This document shows, piece by piece, positions 20,881 through 31,789 of a DNA stretch of 64,000 nt. The stretch spans positions 24,730,369 to 24,794,368 of the forward strand of contig JAOWCC010001751.1 of the NCBI GenBank assembly GCA_030867875.1, in the 5' to 3' direction. Every line of letters begins with the position of its first letter. Position 1 is the first letter of the stretch. Made by a program: the position numbers and the translations under genes. The notes below the pieces were generated by a model. That model saw only the letters and a program-made list of their open reading frames with translations, made no database searches and was not told the origin of the DNA. Source of the stretch: Actinernus sp. WN-2022 (taxonomy: Eukaryota > Cnidaria > Anthozoa > Actiniaria > Actinernidae).

Positions 20881-22091
20881 CTTCTTGAATACAATTTGAA
20901 TATCCACAGTTTGCCCGATGGCTCCAGAACGTCACATGTAGATGTGAAAACACCTCACAGCCGAAATTGAATATCCGTTGATGCGAAGTGTCAACTTTAA
21001 CCAATCGGATCACGGACTAGTGTTATTGAAAGCGCGCAAAATTTGAATACTAACAAAAGACAGATCTACCGTGAATATATAATTTCAGGTGCATGGCGGC
21101 ATTTTCTGATCGCCATTTGCTTCTTATAAACCTTGGTCTTCATAGGAATCGTCAGATTGCATACACACATTGAAGGTAAGTTTTCGTATCTTTTGCCTGA
21201 GATTTGAGGTTTGAGGTTGCAAATTACTTAGAGGAAAGCGGTGTAATTCATGCAGATCAACTGTACCGCGGTTTAAGGTCACTGAACCGTGGTGTGAGTT
21301 CATTTCATTCGTATAATCAACCGTTATCTACAAGAAAGCAAGCAAAAGCAACTGAAGTCTGACCGATCATGATCAGTTGTTTATGATCAATATAAAATAC
21401 GTATAGTATATTGTAGTTCCAAATATATATATAACTTAATCAACATACGAAACTGGAGTGAGGATTTAAAAAAAATATTCAACTAAATCCTGACGATTTT
21501 CGATGCGAAATTGTTTGCCTGCTTTTCATGTACTTTCTCCGTGCAAAATATGCAGTTATATGCTAACTAATGCCGCCTTCTCGAATCATGAGTTGAATGC
21601 TAGCTATAGCATTTGATTTCACTTGTAGAGCAGCTTGAATTTCCCTAGTAGACATTTACTGTATTTTTGTCTACCCCAATCTCGACTTGGTGCCATTGTT
21701 CGATGGAATGCGGGAAAGGTCTTTAATCTGCCTTCACAGAAGATCGAATGAATACATATACGATGTACCTATACCATGAGCCACCACCCTTCTCTAACCA
21801 TGATATAAATCTACCTCCAAAGAACACCATTTCGTTCGTGAAGAAATGGGGAGAGAATTTCCCCAGGGCGTAGAGGGAGCTTGAGTCTGAGCTGTCATTC
21901 ATATTACGCATTAACGGAAGTGATGTAACATGTTCATCACAAACCGCTGACCCATTTCTATGACACCACATCTCTCTACACTAGGACTAGCACAATTTCT
22001 GGCACAATTCGCCCGCAAAACGAGCACAATTTTTGGCATTTTCACCAAAATGGCACTGCTAGCACAATTTGCCTTATGTCCGTTAATTTAA
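20881..22091. other. Non-coding sequence with one exon-like spot
   Basis: At 21093 an ATG begins a 26-codon frame followed by TGAAG|GTAAGT (donor GT near 21176), which could be a leader exon; no partner exon was identified. At 21983-22080 there are several AGCACAATTT units, a motif also seen near 24630-24740. No further gene is recognised. Confidence 0.4.
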
Positions 22092-22346
22092 GGGCTTTTT
22101 CCTCGGGCTGCCTGTGGCAGCACCGAGTCTTAAAATGCAAGCCGTTATTATTATATATTTTTTAGTTGGGTGTCGCAAAATTTCTGCGCATGCGTTAAAG
22201 GTCAAGTTCACACCAATCAGATTGCACTGTGCTGGTCACGCAACAATCGCCAGGTTAATTTATTTACATAATTTAATACAGTAAAATCAAGATGGGGGAC
22301 GACGGCGAGGAATTTTCTCTCAAATTTGGAGTCCCATCTCTCAAAT
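22092..22346 (+). repeat. Hairpin/CCAAT/ATG module, copy 1, with possible first exon
   Basis: It starts with a hairpin (CTCGGGCTGCC-TGT-GGCAGCACCGAG), then AAAATGCAAGCCGTTATTATT, then ACCAATCAGATTGCACTGTGCTGG in pieces shared with the copies at 37700-38098 and 52508-52900. An ATG at 22292 in the context CAAGATGGGGG opens 18 codons (MGDDGEEFSLKFGVPSLK) ending at a possible donor (AAAT|GTAAGC, GT at 22347). It looks like a promoter and first exon carried by a dispersed repeat. No downstream exon was identified. Confidence 0.55.
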
Positions 22347-23779
22347 GTAAGCAGTTTAATGTTTTATTTAACTTCACTCGTGCGAAAGCCTTCCAACAGG
22401 CTCAGGATATTTCAACTGGCGCTCTTGTTTGAGGTACGTTTCGTAGGTAATAAACACTCAGCACAGAATAATTTATGATGACCGAAGCAGTTATTCAACT
22501 ATCAAGGTAAACAAGACTCCTCTCACGGCCGAGGTTTTGGTTCGAGAAATTAAAGGCTTCTAACAGTTCCCTTTATAGTTCTGTAATATAATGAGCAGAC
22601 TGCAGTTTTGGGAAGGAGGGTACAAGCTTTTAAATAGAGATAAACAAAACGGGCATTTCAGTTAATAATCTTTAGTCCAACAAATACCGATATGGACGCG
22701 ATCAGCGAGCTGCGATAATAAAGAGCCGCAGGGTAGAAAGAACAGTAGAGAAATATAGTGATAGCTCCATCATAGATGGACAGGATACAACTTATAATAT
22801 GGGACAAATATAAACATACATTTGAGACACTCATCTACATGTATTAGTACTCTGAACCTGCAGAACAGCAGACTAAATTAGGACCGAATTCGTATTTTTT
22901 TCGATCAAAAAAAGAATCAATGCCTTCAGTAAGATTCCCAGTCATATCAGTAATGGTAACTACCAAGCATTGTTGCTATGGGAGATGTAAGAGTGACTCT
23001 AGATGTGAAAAACCTTCATAAATTCGGTGCTCAAAGAGATATGTCTCGGAGAATGAAGCATCGATCGGTACACCGCTAGTAGAGGTTTCTCATCTTTTCT
23101 CGGCCTTTTTGATCACTCACAGGAGGAGCTTTTCTGTTCTAAAACCTTTACAGCAAATTCAGTGAGAAATGTCCGCGTTGGATAAATGTTTGTACAAGAG
23201 ACCTTAAAAGCACAGAACAACGAGACTAGGTCTGGCAATGAAACGTAAGTGGCTATAAATTACTGAAACCCTGCATGACTATACCCACCAGTAAACAATG
23301 AGAAGGAACTACTGTTCAACCATTAAGTTTACTTGAATTTATCAGTGGATTCTAAACAAATTTTGGAAGCAAAGCCTCGTCTACAGTACATCTATAATGC
23401 TTTGATTTATTTTCTGAGCACAAATGAAGTTAATTTCTTTCGGAGCTGCAGGTATTAAATTTGAAAACTCGATAAATGCAAACAATAATATAATGGTTTG
23501 AAAGAGCACACCAACATAAGCAAGATTGCCGAATTTTAGGATGCTATCAGTTCATAGTTTGCCATAACAACTTTGGTCTCCGATGAGTTTTATTGAAGAA
23601 TTTCCTATCTCCATTCGCCGATGAATGCACTCGGCACGCGGCTACATTCTTTTGTTTTTGCCTTAATACAGGAAAACCTGACCTTTGTAACTTTTCAATG
23701 TTTAGGTGAAGTCTTACAACGATATTGCATGGGAAAAGATGAGTTTGGGATACAGTTTAAATAGGACTTGACAGTCTAT
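22347..23779. other. Non-coding sequence, nothing recognised
   Basis: No frame of useful length and no repeat with clear structure. A 13-base match to the U2 snRNA 5' end at about 23095 is not supported by flanking sequence. Confidence 0.5.
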
Positions 23780-23971
23780 ATAGTAAGCATGTCTCGTTGG
23801 TTGGCCAGCGAAGATGCAAAACTCGCTTGGCAAGATCGACGTTTGTCGCTTAGTTTCAATCCTCTGTATTTCAGCCAAAGTTTAAGCTGTTCGACAGTAT
23901 AATCATCAGGTTCTCTTTCAAAATATGGTCCAGGAAAGCAGTCATTTCTGGTAGATAGACAGAGGACGAAC
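23780..23971 (-). pseudogene. SAP-domain-like exon remnant
   Basis: On the minus strand, after a possible acceptor (CACTTCAG, ending near 23971), the frame encodes PYFEREPDDYTVEQLKLWLK then YRGLKLSDK. This fits the helix-extended loop-helix pattern of SAP DNA-binding motifs (LKxWLxxxGLxxxGxK). One extra base at about 23838 breaks the frame; in the next frame the expected continuation VDLAKRV appears. So either a pseudogene or an assembly error. The rest of the gene was not found nearby. In other proteins SAP motifs bind AT-rich DNA, often as part of nuclear or transposon-derived proteins. Confidence 0.5.
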
Positions 23972-24296
23972 TGAAGTGCTAGTCAATTCTTGTAAGTTGA
24001 TACAAGAAAAGCGGTTTGTTTGTCTGAGTCTTGGCGGGGGGTCTAGACTTGTGACGTAATTACCGCACTCCGCTATTAGCGTGCGTAAATGAATAAGTAG
24101 AGGTCAACTTCTTTAATTTACATACACGAGAAAAACCAAAATATTAAATTACATATATATACTAGGGGAGCAGAGAATGAATGTCACCGCGCTACCGGCC
24201 ACTCCTAAAGACTGCTAAATTCAGCTAATAATTCTTCCCTTCGGTTATTACTAGAGGATTTCAAATGAAAGTGTATTTCATCTTCAATCTCATGTG

Positions 24297-24336
24297 GCCC
24301 GAGTGAAAGCCCAGATGGGCTCTTGTTTAATATAAA
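24297..24336 (+). repeat. GGCCCGAGT hairpin terminus, copy 1
   Basis: GTGGCCCGAGTGAAAGCCCA followed by GATGGGCTCTTGTT matches the conserved terminus seen at 54888 (plus) and 35938 (minus). The sequence diverges right after CTCTTGTT in all three. Confidence 0.5.
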
Positions 24337-24469
24337 GTAAGGGGTTTAGACATGGTTCAGATAATAACAGTGGTTCTTACAATAGCTGTCCAAGAAAGCG
24401 TGGTGCTTACCGGCAGTCCGGAAGTCGGACTTAATTTACATTTCACGCTCTGCTGGCGACCAGAACAAG

Positions 24470-24608
24470 ATGGCGTCAGATACACCGACACAACACCTGG
24501 CCCCGTTGCAAAATGACTTACAAGTCCCACAAAGAGGTCGTACAGATAAAGAATCAACAGTTGTTCGTTCTGACATTTCCAGAGAACGAGCTAAAGACTT
24601 AACTCAAG
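24470..24608 (+). CDS. Possible first coding exon, unknown protein
   Basis: An ATG in a good context (ACAAGATGGCG) opens 46 codons, polar and rich in Gln, Thr and charged residues (MASDTPTQHLAPLQNDLQ...), ending at a plausible donor (CTCAAG|GTAAAA, GT at 24609). The frame stays open to 24928, but the extension runs through AGCACAATTT-type repeat sequence and a hairpin, so the exon is more likely to stop at the donor. No family is recognised and no downstream exon was found. Confidence 0.3.
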
Positions 24609-24892
24609 GTAAAATAGGAACATTTTCTGATGAAACAAGCACAATTTTGAAGATGCAGCATAATTTCGGCATAATTTTGAGAAAAAATCGAGCACTGCTC
24701 GGAGCATATTGTGATTCATTTACGAGCACAATCGGTAAAGGTCTACTCTACACCCGGTGGAAATCGTTTCCCGTGAAGTTGAAAGTTGGGCACCGAAAGC
24801 CGTTAAACACGTGTGACCGAGCAGAAAATTTAACCTCACCGGGAGAGTCACCGGGAGACACAACACAATGGTCCAATGAATCTAGCCCGTGC

Positions 24893-24950
24893 GAAAAATG
24901 CTCCATAGCTATTGTGATTGGCCGATAAAATAGCTATGGAGCATTTTTTC
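24893..24950. repeat. Hairpin with about 20-bp arms
   Basis: GAAAAATGCTCCATAGCTATT and its inverse AATAGCTATGGAGCATTTTTTC flank a 15-base loop containing GATTGGCC. It is probably the core of a small MITE. Confidence 0.7.
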
Positions 24951-25342
24951 CGACGGGGATAGAATCGGTAGGGTTGACGTACTGACCGATTGGAAATTCA
25001 AAATATGAGTTGCAATTCCATTGCACCGGGCGTCCAATCAACCACATAGCCCAACTGGAGCTGCCTGGGGATGATGCAGAAGGTTATCCAGTCATCAAAG
25101 TCGTTTGTTTTTTGTACTGTGCACTCCTGGGAGATTTTATGCGACTTCCAGTTCCAGTTCGCTGTACCCAACTGTCATAGAAAATGACAAGGCTGGGACT
25201 TCACCTCGCTTCGATCGAGATGGTGATCGCCAAAACTCCCATCGCCTGGTATCGCGAATTTGACCTGAATTTTTTTTTACCGTCGATTAATCTTCCCTTT
25301 TTCCAGAAACCAATTTGAATTCTGCCAGTCCTGTGATATCGC

Positions 25343-25461
25343 TAGTCTCCTTGCAGCCGTCGTGCGCTCTGTCGCGCAACGCTTGGAGCCCACTAACGGC
25401 TACTCACTAGTGGGCCCCAAGCGTTGCGTGACAGAGCGCACGACGGCTGCAAAGGAGGCTA
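25343..25461. mobile_element. Mutator-like MITE with 9-bp target site duplication
   Basis: Two arms of about 53 bp (25343-25395 and 25408-25461) form a nearly perfect hairpin. TGATATCGC lies directly before (25334-25342) and directly after (25462-25470), giving a 9-bp target duplication. Long TIRs with 9-bp duplications are the hallmark of Mutator-like elements. It encodes nothing. Around it, 25009-25065 and 25494-25560 are imperfect direct repeats (AATTCAAAATAT ... GCAATYCCATTG). Confidence 0.85.
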
Positions 25462-25470
25462 TGATATCGC

Positions 25471-26276
25471 AAGAGTGAATTGACGTAAAACCGATTGAGA
25501 ATTCAAAATATAAGCTGCAATCCCATTGGACCGGTCGTCCAACAACAAACTGGCCCAACTGGAGCCAACAAGAACAATCTTTGAGGTAGCAGGAAACATC
25601 CTCTTTGATAATACGGAAATTCCAAAGGAGATTGCATCACACATCATAAAAGAGAAATCAAAAGCAGGCCGAACGTTAACCGTGAGCGCCGTACCATTGA
25701 AGATGTAACCACTTTTAATGTCTTCGCATACTGTCTCTCGTCACGATCATCGAATCAAGTACGAGAACGGCCTGTCAAGTTGTCAAAACAAAACCCGGCC
25801 ACAAATGGGAAGTAAAATACGATATTGTCTTATTTGAACTACCGCTAAAGAGAAAATGCTACAACTTAGTCTCAAGCTTTCAAACATTAGCGATGGTCTA
25901 AAACAATTACCAGTGACCCGCGTGAGCTGGTCACTTTAATGATAACTGAACCGTAGTCGTAGTCTAAGAAATGTTCGAAGGCATCCAAAGGGCCCAAACT
26001 CATAAAACAAAACAAAAATAGCGGAAACTGGTTTTCTCTTTGTTCGCCCATTTTCTGGAGGACACCTGGAGGGGAAATTGTTAAAACTGCAAAAAAATCT
26101 AATTCTATTCAAACGAGTCCGTATCGCATTTTGCTGACTGTCAACAATGCTCTAGGATGTCGGCTCCCCTTTGTAGAAAGCTTAAACTTACAGAAAACCA
26201 GGGAGTTCTATATTATAATAGCTGGAATCTTTCCATTTTAGACGAAAGTCTTCAATAGACTTCCGCAATGTTCTCG
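25471..26276. other. Non-coding sequence
   Basis: A 60-codon frame at 25526-25708 (LEPTRTIFEVAGNILFDNTE...) has a protein-like composition but no family I recognise. It overlaps a direct repeat at its start. Nothing else is visible. Confidence 0.4.
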
Positions 26277-26525
26277 TTAGGGCTACCGAATGGTAAACTC
26301 GAGCATTGGTGAGCAGGCGAGCATGTTGTTTTTAGGGCGAGCACGAGCAATTGTATTTTATCACAGCTACGAACAACGTTCTATACAAAAAAAACGAGCA
26401 AACGAGCACCTTGGGAAAAAGTAAGTACGAGCAATTCGAGCACACATTCCTTTTTGCGAGCATTCGAGCAAAGGCCTAAAACGACGAGTACTTCCAAATT
26501 TTGACTGACCATTCGGTTGCCCTAA
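26277..26525. mobile_element. TIR MITE with about ten CGAGCA units
   Basis: Terminal inverted repeats TTAGGGCTACCGAATGGT and (inverted) TTAGGGCAACCGAATGGT differ at one base. The outer TA on each side could be a TA target duplication, as in Tc1/mariner relatives. The interior contains about ten CGAGCA hexamers in loose spacing. No coding. Confidence 0.75.
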
Positions 26526-26539
26526 TCTAGACAGTTTTT

Positions 26540-27761
26540 AAAAATTAAATTAACATATCATATTTACAAATGTGGCTGGCCCGCAGGTAGCTAGGCGATA
26601 TTCTAGGTGGGCCTAGTCCTATGTCTAAAAACAAAAATACGCACATTTACATAGTTATCATAAGGAGGAGAGGAAAGTTAGAACAAAGTAAATACTATTA
26701 TAAGTAACGACGGTATGAATATATACATATACATACACACATATATATATATCGATATTGTGAGTAACAATATTATCTTTTAAAAGTTAGTGCTTTTAGA
26801 TGGACATTATAGCAAGCGTATCAATATAGGCGTCTTCTGTTTTGAGAAATCAGCTTTCGTCTAGTCTTTTTTGGGTAGTTTTCTAAGGCAGCAGGGGATC
26901 TTATTCCACAGTTTGGCTCCGAATCTTGAAAGGGATTGTTTCTGTATTTCAGTTCTTGAATTTGTAATTTAATAATTATTAGATGCAGAAGACCTTGTGT
27001 TATACGGTGGATGTACTTGTTTCAAATAGATTTAACATATTTATCGGAGCTGAATCATTATTTATGTCGTACATTAAGTTAGATGATCATATTGATTCAT
27101 ACTGATAGGAAATTTACTGGCAATACGTTAGCATCAATCAATAGGGGGATGGCGTGGCCATTACGATCAGCAAAATACATGAATCGGAGCACTCGTTTTT
27201 GCAGAATTTGGAGTAATTCCATAAGTCAAGTAAGGAACAATTAAAGACCTATAAATATTGTGTAGGATATGCAAGGGAACGAAATGTCTTAATTTTGCAA
27301 TTAGGCCTATTGTTTTGCTAATGTTTGTGGCTACATATGCATGGTCAATATGATACTTCCAAGATAATTTACTGTCAATTAAGACACCAAGATATTTTAC
27401 ATAGTTTTTGTGGTCCAAGGGAACACTTTTATTCAAATCATTATCGAATATTGCAATCTTTGGTTGATAGGTAAGTTGTTTTTGATAGGGATGAAATATG
27501 ACAAAATTTTGATTTTTTAATATTGAGAGTTAGTTTATTTGATGTTAGCCAATCATAAAGTTTATGTAGTTCTCTGTTTACAACTGTTTCTAGCGTGCTA
27601 AGACTTTTATCTGCATAAAGTATATGTATGTCGTCTGCAAAAAGATAGAAGTTAAGTTTATCAGAACAGTTGTGAATGTCGTTGACGTATAGTAAGAGCA
27701 GCAGTGGGCCCAGGACAGAGCCTGAGGAACACAACATGCGGGTATAGTTTTGGAAGATATG
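26540..27761 (-). pseudogene. LINE (older host copy), RT to 3' end
   Basis: Minus-strand frames encode GSVLGPLLLLLYVNDIHNC and the LFADDIHILYADK catalytic box (27441-27737). The thumb with YLGVLIDSKLSWKYHID (27167-27436) and a C-terminal LWNKIPCCLRKLPK (about 26880-26910) follow. The upstream part of this RT is found at 31799-32060, beyond the inserted LINE. The exact 3' end near 26540 is uncertain. Confidence 0.8.
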
Positions 27762-28166
27762 TATAATAATAATAAATAATAATGTTTAATTCTTATATAG
27801 CGCAATTCTCCTAAGAAAGCCCGAATGCGCTTTACAATGTTCAATTTAAAAATACGCAATAAAACTAGTTACAATTCAAATAAAATGAAACGAAAAACAT
27901 GTATATGAATATAAATAAATGTGAATATAGATAATGAACTATGTAAACTATGACTAAAAATTGAAGTAAAAATTGAAGTAAAAGTAAAAGTAGAGTGCAA
28001 ACAATAAAAGCATGCGACAACACCAGCCAAACAGCACAAAACAGCACCAATTAAACAAGAAAAGGGAAGGATGTTGGCACTTTTCAGTACTATTCAGCTA
28101 AACAGCCGCCACATGCCTCTACCGTCCGCACTCTAAGAAAGCAAAAGTCAATAATTATCAATAAAA

Positions 28167-30830
28167 TTAGAAAAAAGCCTTCCTAAAAAGATGGGTCTTG
28201 AGCCTGGACTTAAAGATACAGACAGACGGACTGATCTTAATATCAAGGGGAAGTTCATTCCACAATTTTGGTCCAGATACAGAAAAAGCTCTATTACCAC
28301 AAGATTTAAGATTATATGAAGGCTGGTGAAAGAGAAGTTGATTAGATGACCTAAGACTACGCACCGGAGCATATTGGACAAGTAACTCGCTTAGATACGA
28401 TGGTGCAGTATTATTCATAATTTTAAAACAATAGAGCAAGATTTTGAAATTAATGCGCTGTTCCACTGGGAGCCAATGTAGCTCTATGAGCAAAGGAGTT
28501 ATGTGCTCAGCCTTGCGCGATAGCGTTATGAGTCTCGCAGCCGTATTAAGTACATATTGTAGCCTTTGTAATAAATAGGACGGGAGTCCACAGAGAAGCG
28601 CATTATATCCATCAATTTTCGAAACAACAAATGCATTAACTAACGTTTTGGTCGATTCTACACTGAGGAACTTCCTGAGCTGGGAGATGTTTCTAATATG
28701 ATAGAATGCAGATTTACAAAGATCGTTAATGTGCTTATCAAAGTTCATGTTATCGTCAAAGACGACACCAATGTTCCGAGCAGAGCAAGTGGGCATGGTA
28801 GGGACATCGCCAACAGCAAGAGACTGCAACAGAGGCTGTGGTCGATGCTTAGCGTGAAGGACCAATAGTTCAGTTTTATCGTTGTTTAGCATGAGGTTAT
28901 TACATATCATCCAACACTGTAATTCACGGATACAGAGTTCGATTCTCGCTCGCGACTTCTGCATGTCTCCAAGCAAAGACCGCTTAAATGATAAGTATAT
29001 TTGGGTGTCGTCCGCATACATGTGGTAGGAGACACCATGACAACGCATAATGTCCCCAAGGGGGGCAGTATATAGAAGGTATAGTAGAGGCCCCAAAACA
29101 GATCCTTGGGGAACACCGCAAATTAGGGGACGACTAGATGATCTTGCTCCATCTATGCACACAAATTGCGATCTTTGAGAGAGGTATGATGTAAACCACG
29201 TATGCACCATGCCGACGATCCCAAATCGGTTGCGTAGTCTGGACAGAAGAATGCGGTGATCAACCGTGTCAAAGGCTGCAGAAATATCCAATAAAACTAA
29301 GATTATACATTTATCATCATCCATGGCGCGTAAGACATCATTATGGACTCTCATAAGCGCGGACTCCGTACTATGTCCAGACTTGTAAGCCGACTGAAAA
29401 AGTTCATTAAGATTATTATCATGCAAATGACAGGTAAGCTGTGATGCAACAACCTTTTCACATGTCTTGGATAGAAACATCAAGTTGGATAGAGGTCTAT
29501 GATTCTTGAATAATTCATGATCAAGAAACGCCTTCTTCAATGCCGGTGTAATTAGAGCTTCCTTCATGTTCTTAGTGAGCAAACCATGCTGCAGCGAATA
29601 GTTGACAACCTTCGCAATAAAAGGAAATATCATATCAGCACAGCCCTTTAGTACAGATGCTGGCAGAGGATCCAACGCACATGACTTCATGCACGTAAGG
29701 TTTATTAGCTCAGCCAGCTGTTCAGTTGTCACAAGTTCAAAATTCTGAAAACTATTACCATTGTACATCGGATAACATGGGGCAGAGTCAGTGAGAGAGT
29801 TCCTTTTTGCATGTAATTCTTTATGTATGACAGAGATCTTATTGGTAAAGAAATCCGCAAAGGCATTTGCTAAACACAGATTATCATCAGAGCTCGGTAA
29901 TTTCCTCTCAGCTTTCCGATGAACCATCATATCAAAGTTTGAAAATAGGCTCTTAGGATTGGCATTGTTCTCATGAATAAGCGCAGAATAATAACTGAAT
30001 TTTGCTTCTGAAATGCACTTATTAACCAGTTTACATTGATCTAGGTACATTTCACGGTGTACAGTTAGACGAGAAATTCGCCACTGGCGCTCAAGCTTCC
30101 TGCGCTGCTTTTTCTCCACCTTGATCGTTTCTGTGTACCAGGGCGCTGACGGGCGAAGAGTAATAGTGCGCTTCATTAAGGGCGCGTGTTTATTCAACAA
30201 CCCGGACAAAACTCTATCATATTGACCAATGAGATCTTCGAGGTCCCAGCCGCCACACGAAGCAGTGGGATTTGCCAGAGGAGAGCAACCAATGTCATTA
30301 CGTAGCTCATCCATGTCAATGGATCTTAACTTGCGGTAGCAGATATCCTTCCTCGCAAAGACTGTCTTGGGGATCGATAATGTGCATCTAACTGCAAAAT
30401 GATCAGAGAGACCAGGATCAAACACACTAAAGTTATGGGCCACATTCTCATTAGTTCTTGTCATAATAAGATCGAGTGTACGACCACTTTGATGCGTTGG
30501 TTCACATATATTTTGCTTTAAATTAAATGTCTCAAGTAATTGTAGAAATCGCAATGCAGCTGGATTACTTAGATCATTCATGTGAAAATTGAAATCACCA
30601 GCCAGTAGAAGAGAACCAGACGCAGTCACAAGTTTTTCAAGAAATCTAGGAAATTCTTCGAAAAACAAGGGGAGGGAACTCTTGTTACACTTTGAAGGGG
30701 GAGGTCGATATACAATAACAACACGCAGGCTTGAAGAAGAATGTTTCAACAGCAGATCCACAAATTCAAAAGACTTGAACTTAGTTTTGATGCAAGATTG
30801 CTTTTTAAACTTGAGTACGTTCTTGTACAC
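28167..30830 (-). CDS. LINE ORF2: endonuclease C-terminal part and reverse transcriptase, 887 codons
   Basis: An open frame with, in order, endonuclease motifs GDFNFHM (about residue 78) and SDHFAV (about 142), a linker with WYTETIK, and RT. RT has the first catalytic Asp in LLDISAAFDTVDH (about 520), GVPQGSVLGPLLYLLY and the MYADDTQIYLS catalytic box (about 604). The C-terminal HWLPVEQRINFK and PKLWNELPLDIK blocks follow. The frame reads upstream past the first Met into PAGYELFSVPRGSRGGGVAL, so the true start lies in the preceding frame (30836-31789). A deletion near 30935 removes the endonuclease segment that normally carries the TETW glutamate, so this copy is probably endonuclease-dead although RT looks intact. 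Confidence 0.88.
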   Translation of the reverse strand: MYKNVLKFKKQSCIKTKFKSFEFVDLLLKHSSSSLRVVIVYRPPPSKCNKSSLPLFFEEFPRFLEKLVTASGSLLLAGDFNFHMNDLSNPAALRFLQLLETFNLKQNICEPTHQSGRTLDLIMTRTNENVAHNFSVFDPGLSDHFAVRCTLSIPKTVFARKDICYRKLRSIDMDELRNDIGCSPLANPTASCGGWDLEDLIGQYDRVLSGLLNKHAPLMKRTITLRPSAPWYTETIKVEKKQRRKLERQWRISRLTVHREMYLDQCKLVNKCISEAKFSYYSALIHENNANPKSLFSNFDMMVHRKAERKLPSSDDNLCLANAFADFFTNKISVIHKELHAKRNSLTDSAPCYPMYNGNSFQNFELVTTEQLAELINLTCMKSCALDPLPASVLKGCADMIFPFIAKVVNYSLQHGLLTKNMKEALITPALKKAFLDHELFKNHRPLSNLMFLSKTCEKVVASQLTCHLHDNNLNELFQSAYKSGHSTESALMRVHNDVLRAMDDDKCIILVLLDISAAFDTVDHRILLSRLRNRFGIVGMVHTWFTSYLSQRSQFVCIDGARSSSRPLICGVPQGSVLGPLLYLLYTAPLGDIMRCHGVSYHMYADDTQIYLSFKRSLLGDMQKSRARIELCIRELQCWMICNNLMLNNDKTELLVLHAKHRPQPLLQSLAVGDVPTMPTCSARNIGVVFDDNMNFDKHINDLCKSAFYHIRNISQLRKFLSVESTKTLVNAFVVSKIDGYNALLCGLPSYLLQRLQYVLNTAARLITLSRKAEHITPLLIELHWLPVEQRINFKILLYCFKIMNNTAPSYLSELLVQYAPVRSLRSSNQLLFHQPSYNLKSCGNRAFSVSGPKLWNELPLDIKISPSVCIFKSRLKTHLFRKAFF

Positions 30831-30835
30831 AAGAG

Positions 30836-31789
30836 CTACACCACCACCTCTGGACCCTCTAGGAACACTGAAAAGTTCATAGCCTGCAGGGCAGATATCA
30901 CGAGAGATTTGAGAGTCAAAGTCACTAGAACCGGATCATGATCCACAATTAGATCTTTGACAAAGAGGGATTTATTCCTCACAGATCGCGTATTCAGTAG
31001 AGAAAATTCAATAGGCTTATTAATATTCGGCTTAGCCACAAACGGAGTTCGCTTAATATTTACCAAGTTGAGCGTAGAACGAGTAGATGGGTTAGCAGTG
31101 TTTATGTTGATAAGGCTGACAGAGTTCCTGGTATGTTGATTAGTATCTTCACAGCGCGACGTGATTCTAACGTGAATAGGTAGGTGTTGGGTGGTGTCCA
31201 CAAAATCATTAATGGCAGTTATGTCGGCAGGAAGGAGATGAGAACGACCAGCTCTTGATCCTCTAAAACGAAGAAGACCATTCATCTTGAGCACCCGAAG
31301 ATTCGAAGAGCCTATTGAACAGCTCGAATAGCGACGAATATTGAAGAGACTATCGCGGGAGTATGTTGTTGGTTTAACTGCATTGTTCGTATGCAAATCC
31401 AAGTCCTTACGTCTTGACTGTCCTTGTTTAAAACTTCTACTTAAAGTATGTTTCCCTGGCCCTGGATTTGTTAAAATGTCCATAAACACAGTAATGTCCT
31501 GAGGAGGATCATGGCCAGGGATTAGTAGTGTTGTTTGACCTCGTTTAGTCCACTTGGCTTGCGCGAGGCTTGACCGGCAGAATCCCGCCAAACTTCTGAT
31601 GTCTCGTCGTAGAGGTTTCGTTTCAAATGAAATGTACACCCGATTAAATATGAAATTAAACTCTGCAGGAAGATGGGATGAGTTTCCATTGCTTATATCA
31701 GTAGTCCCATACAGCTTAGATAAACTCTCAATTTGGATTAGGCAAATAAAAATGATAAAACTCAGAGCGCGGAAATTCGTGGCAGCCAT
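30836..31789 (-). pseudogene. LINE N-terminal region and start of endonuclease, 317 codons
   Basis: The first frame of the inserted LINE. It has a hydrophobic N-terminus, then FMDILTNPGPGK (about 31453-31488), which resembles a 2A-type NPGP site but has Leu where 2A peptides have Glu. A low-complexity linker follows, then the start of the endonuclease domain (FSLLNTRSVRNKSLFVKDLI) near its end. The frame then shifts relative to the 887-codon frame at the deletion near 30935. It was probably continuous with ORF2 originally. Confidence 0.7.

Noticed and set aside
23090..23115. U2 snRNA-like start (TTCTCGGCCTTTT)
   Set aside because: Only 13 bases match; the expected continuation, branch-recognition sequence and Sm site are absent.
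24609..24928. Read-through of the 152-codon frame
   Set aside because: It runs through AGCACAATTT-type repeat and hairpin sequence after a likely splice donor.
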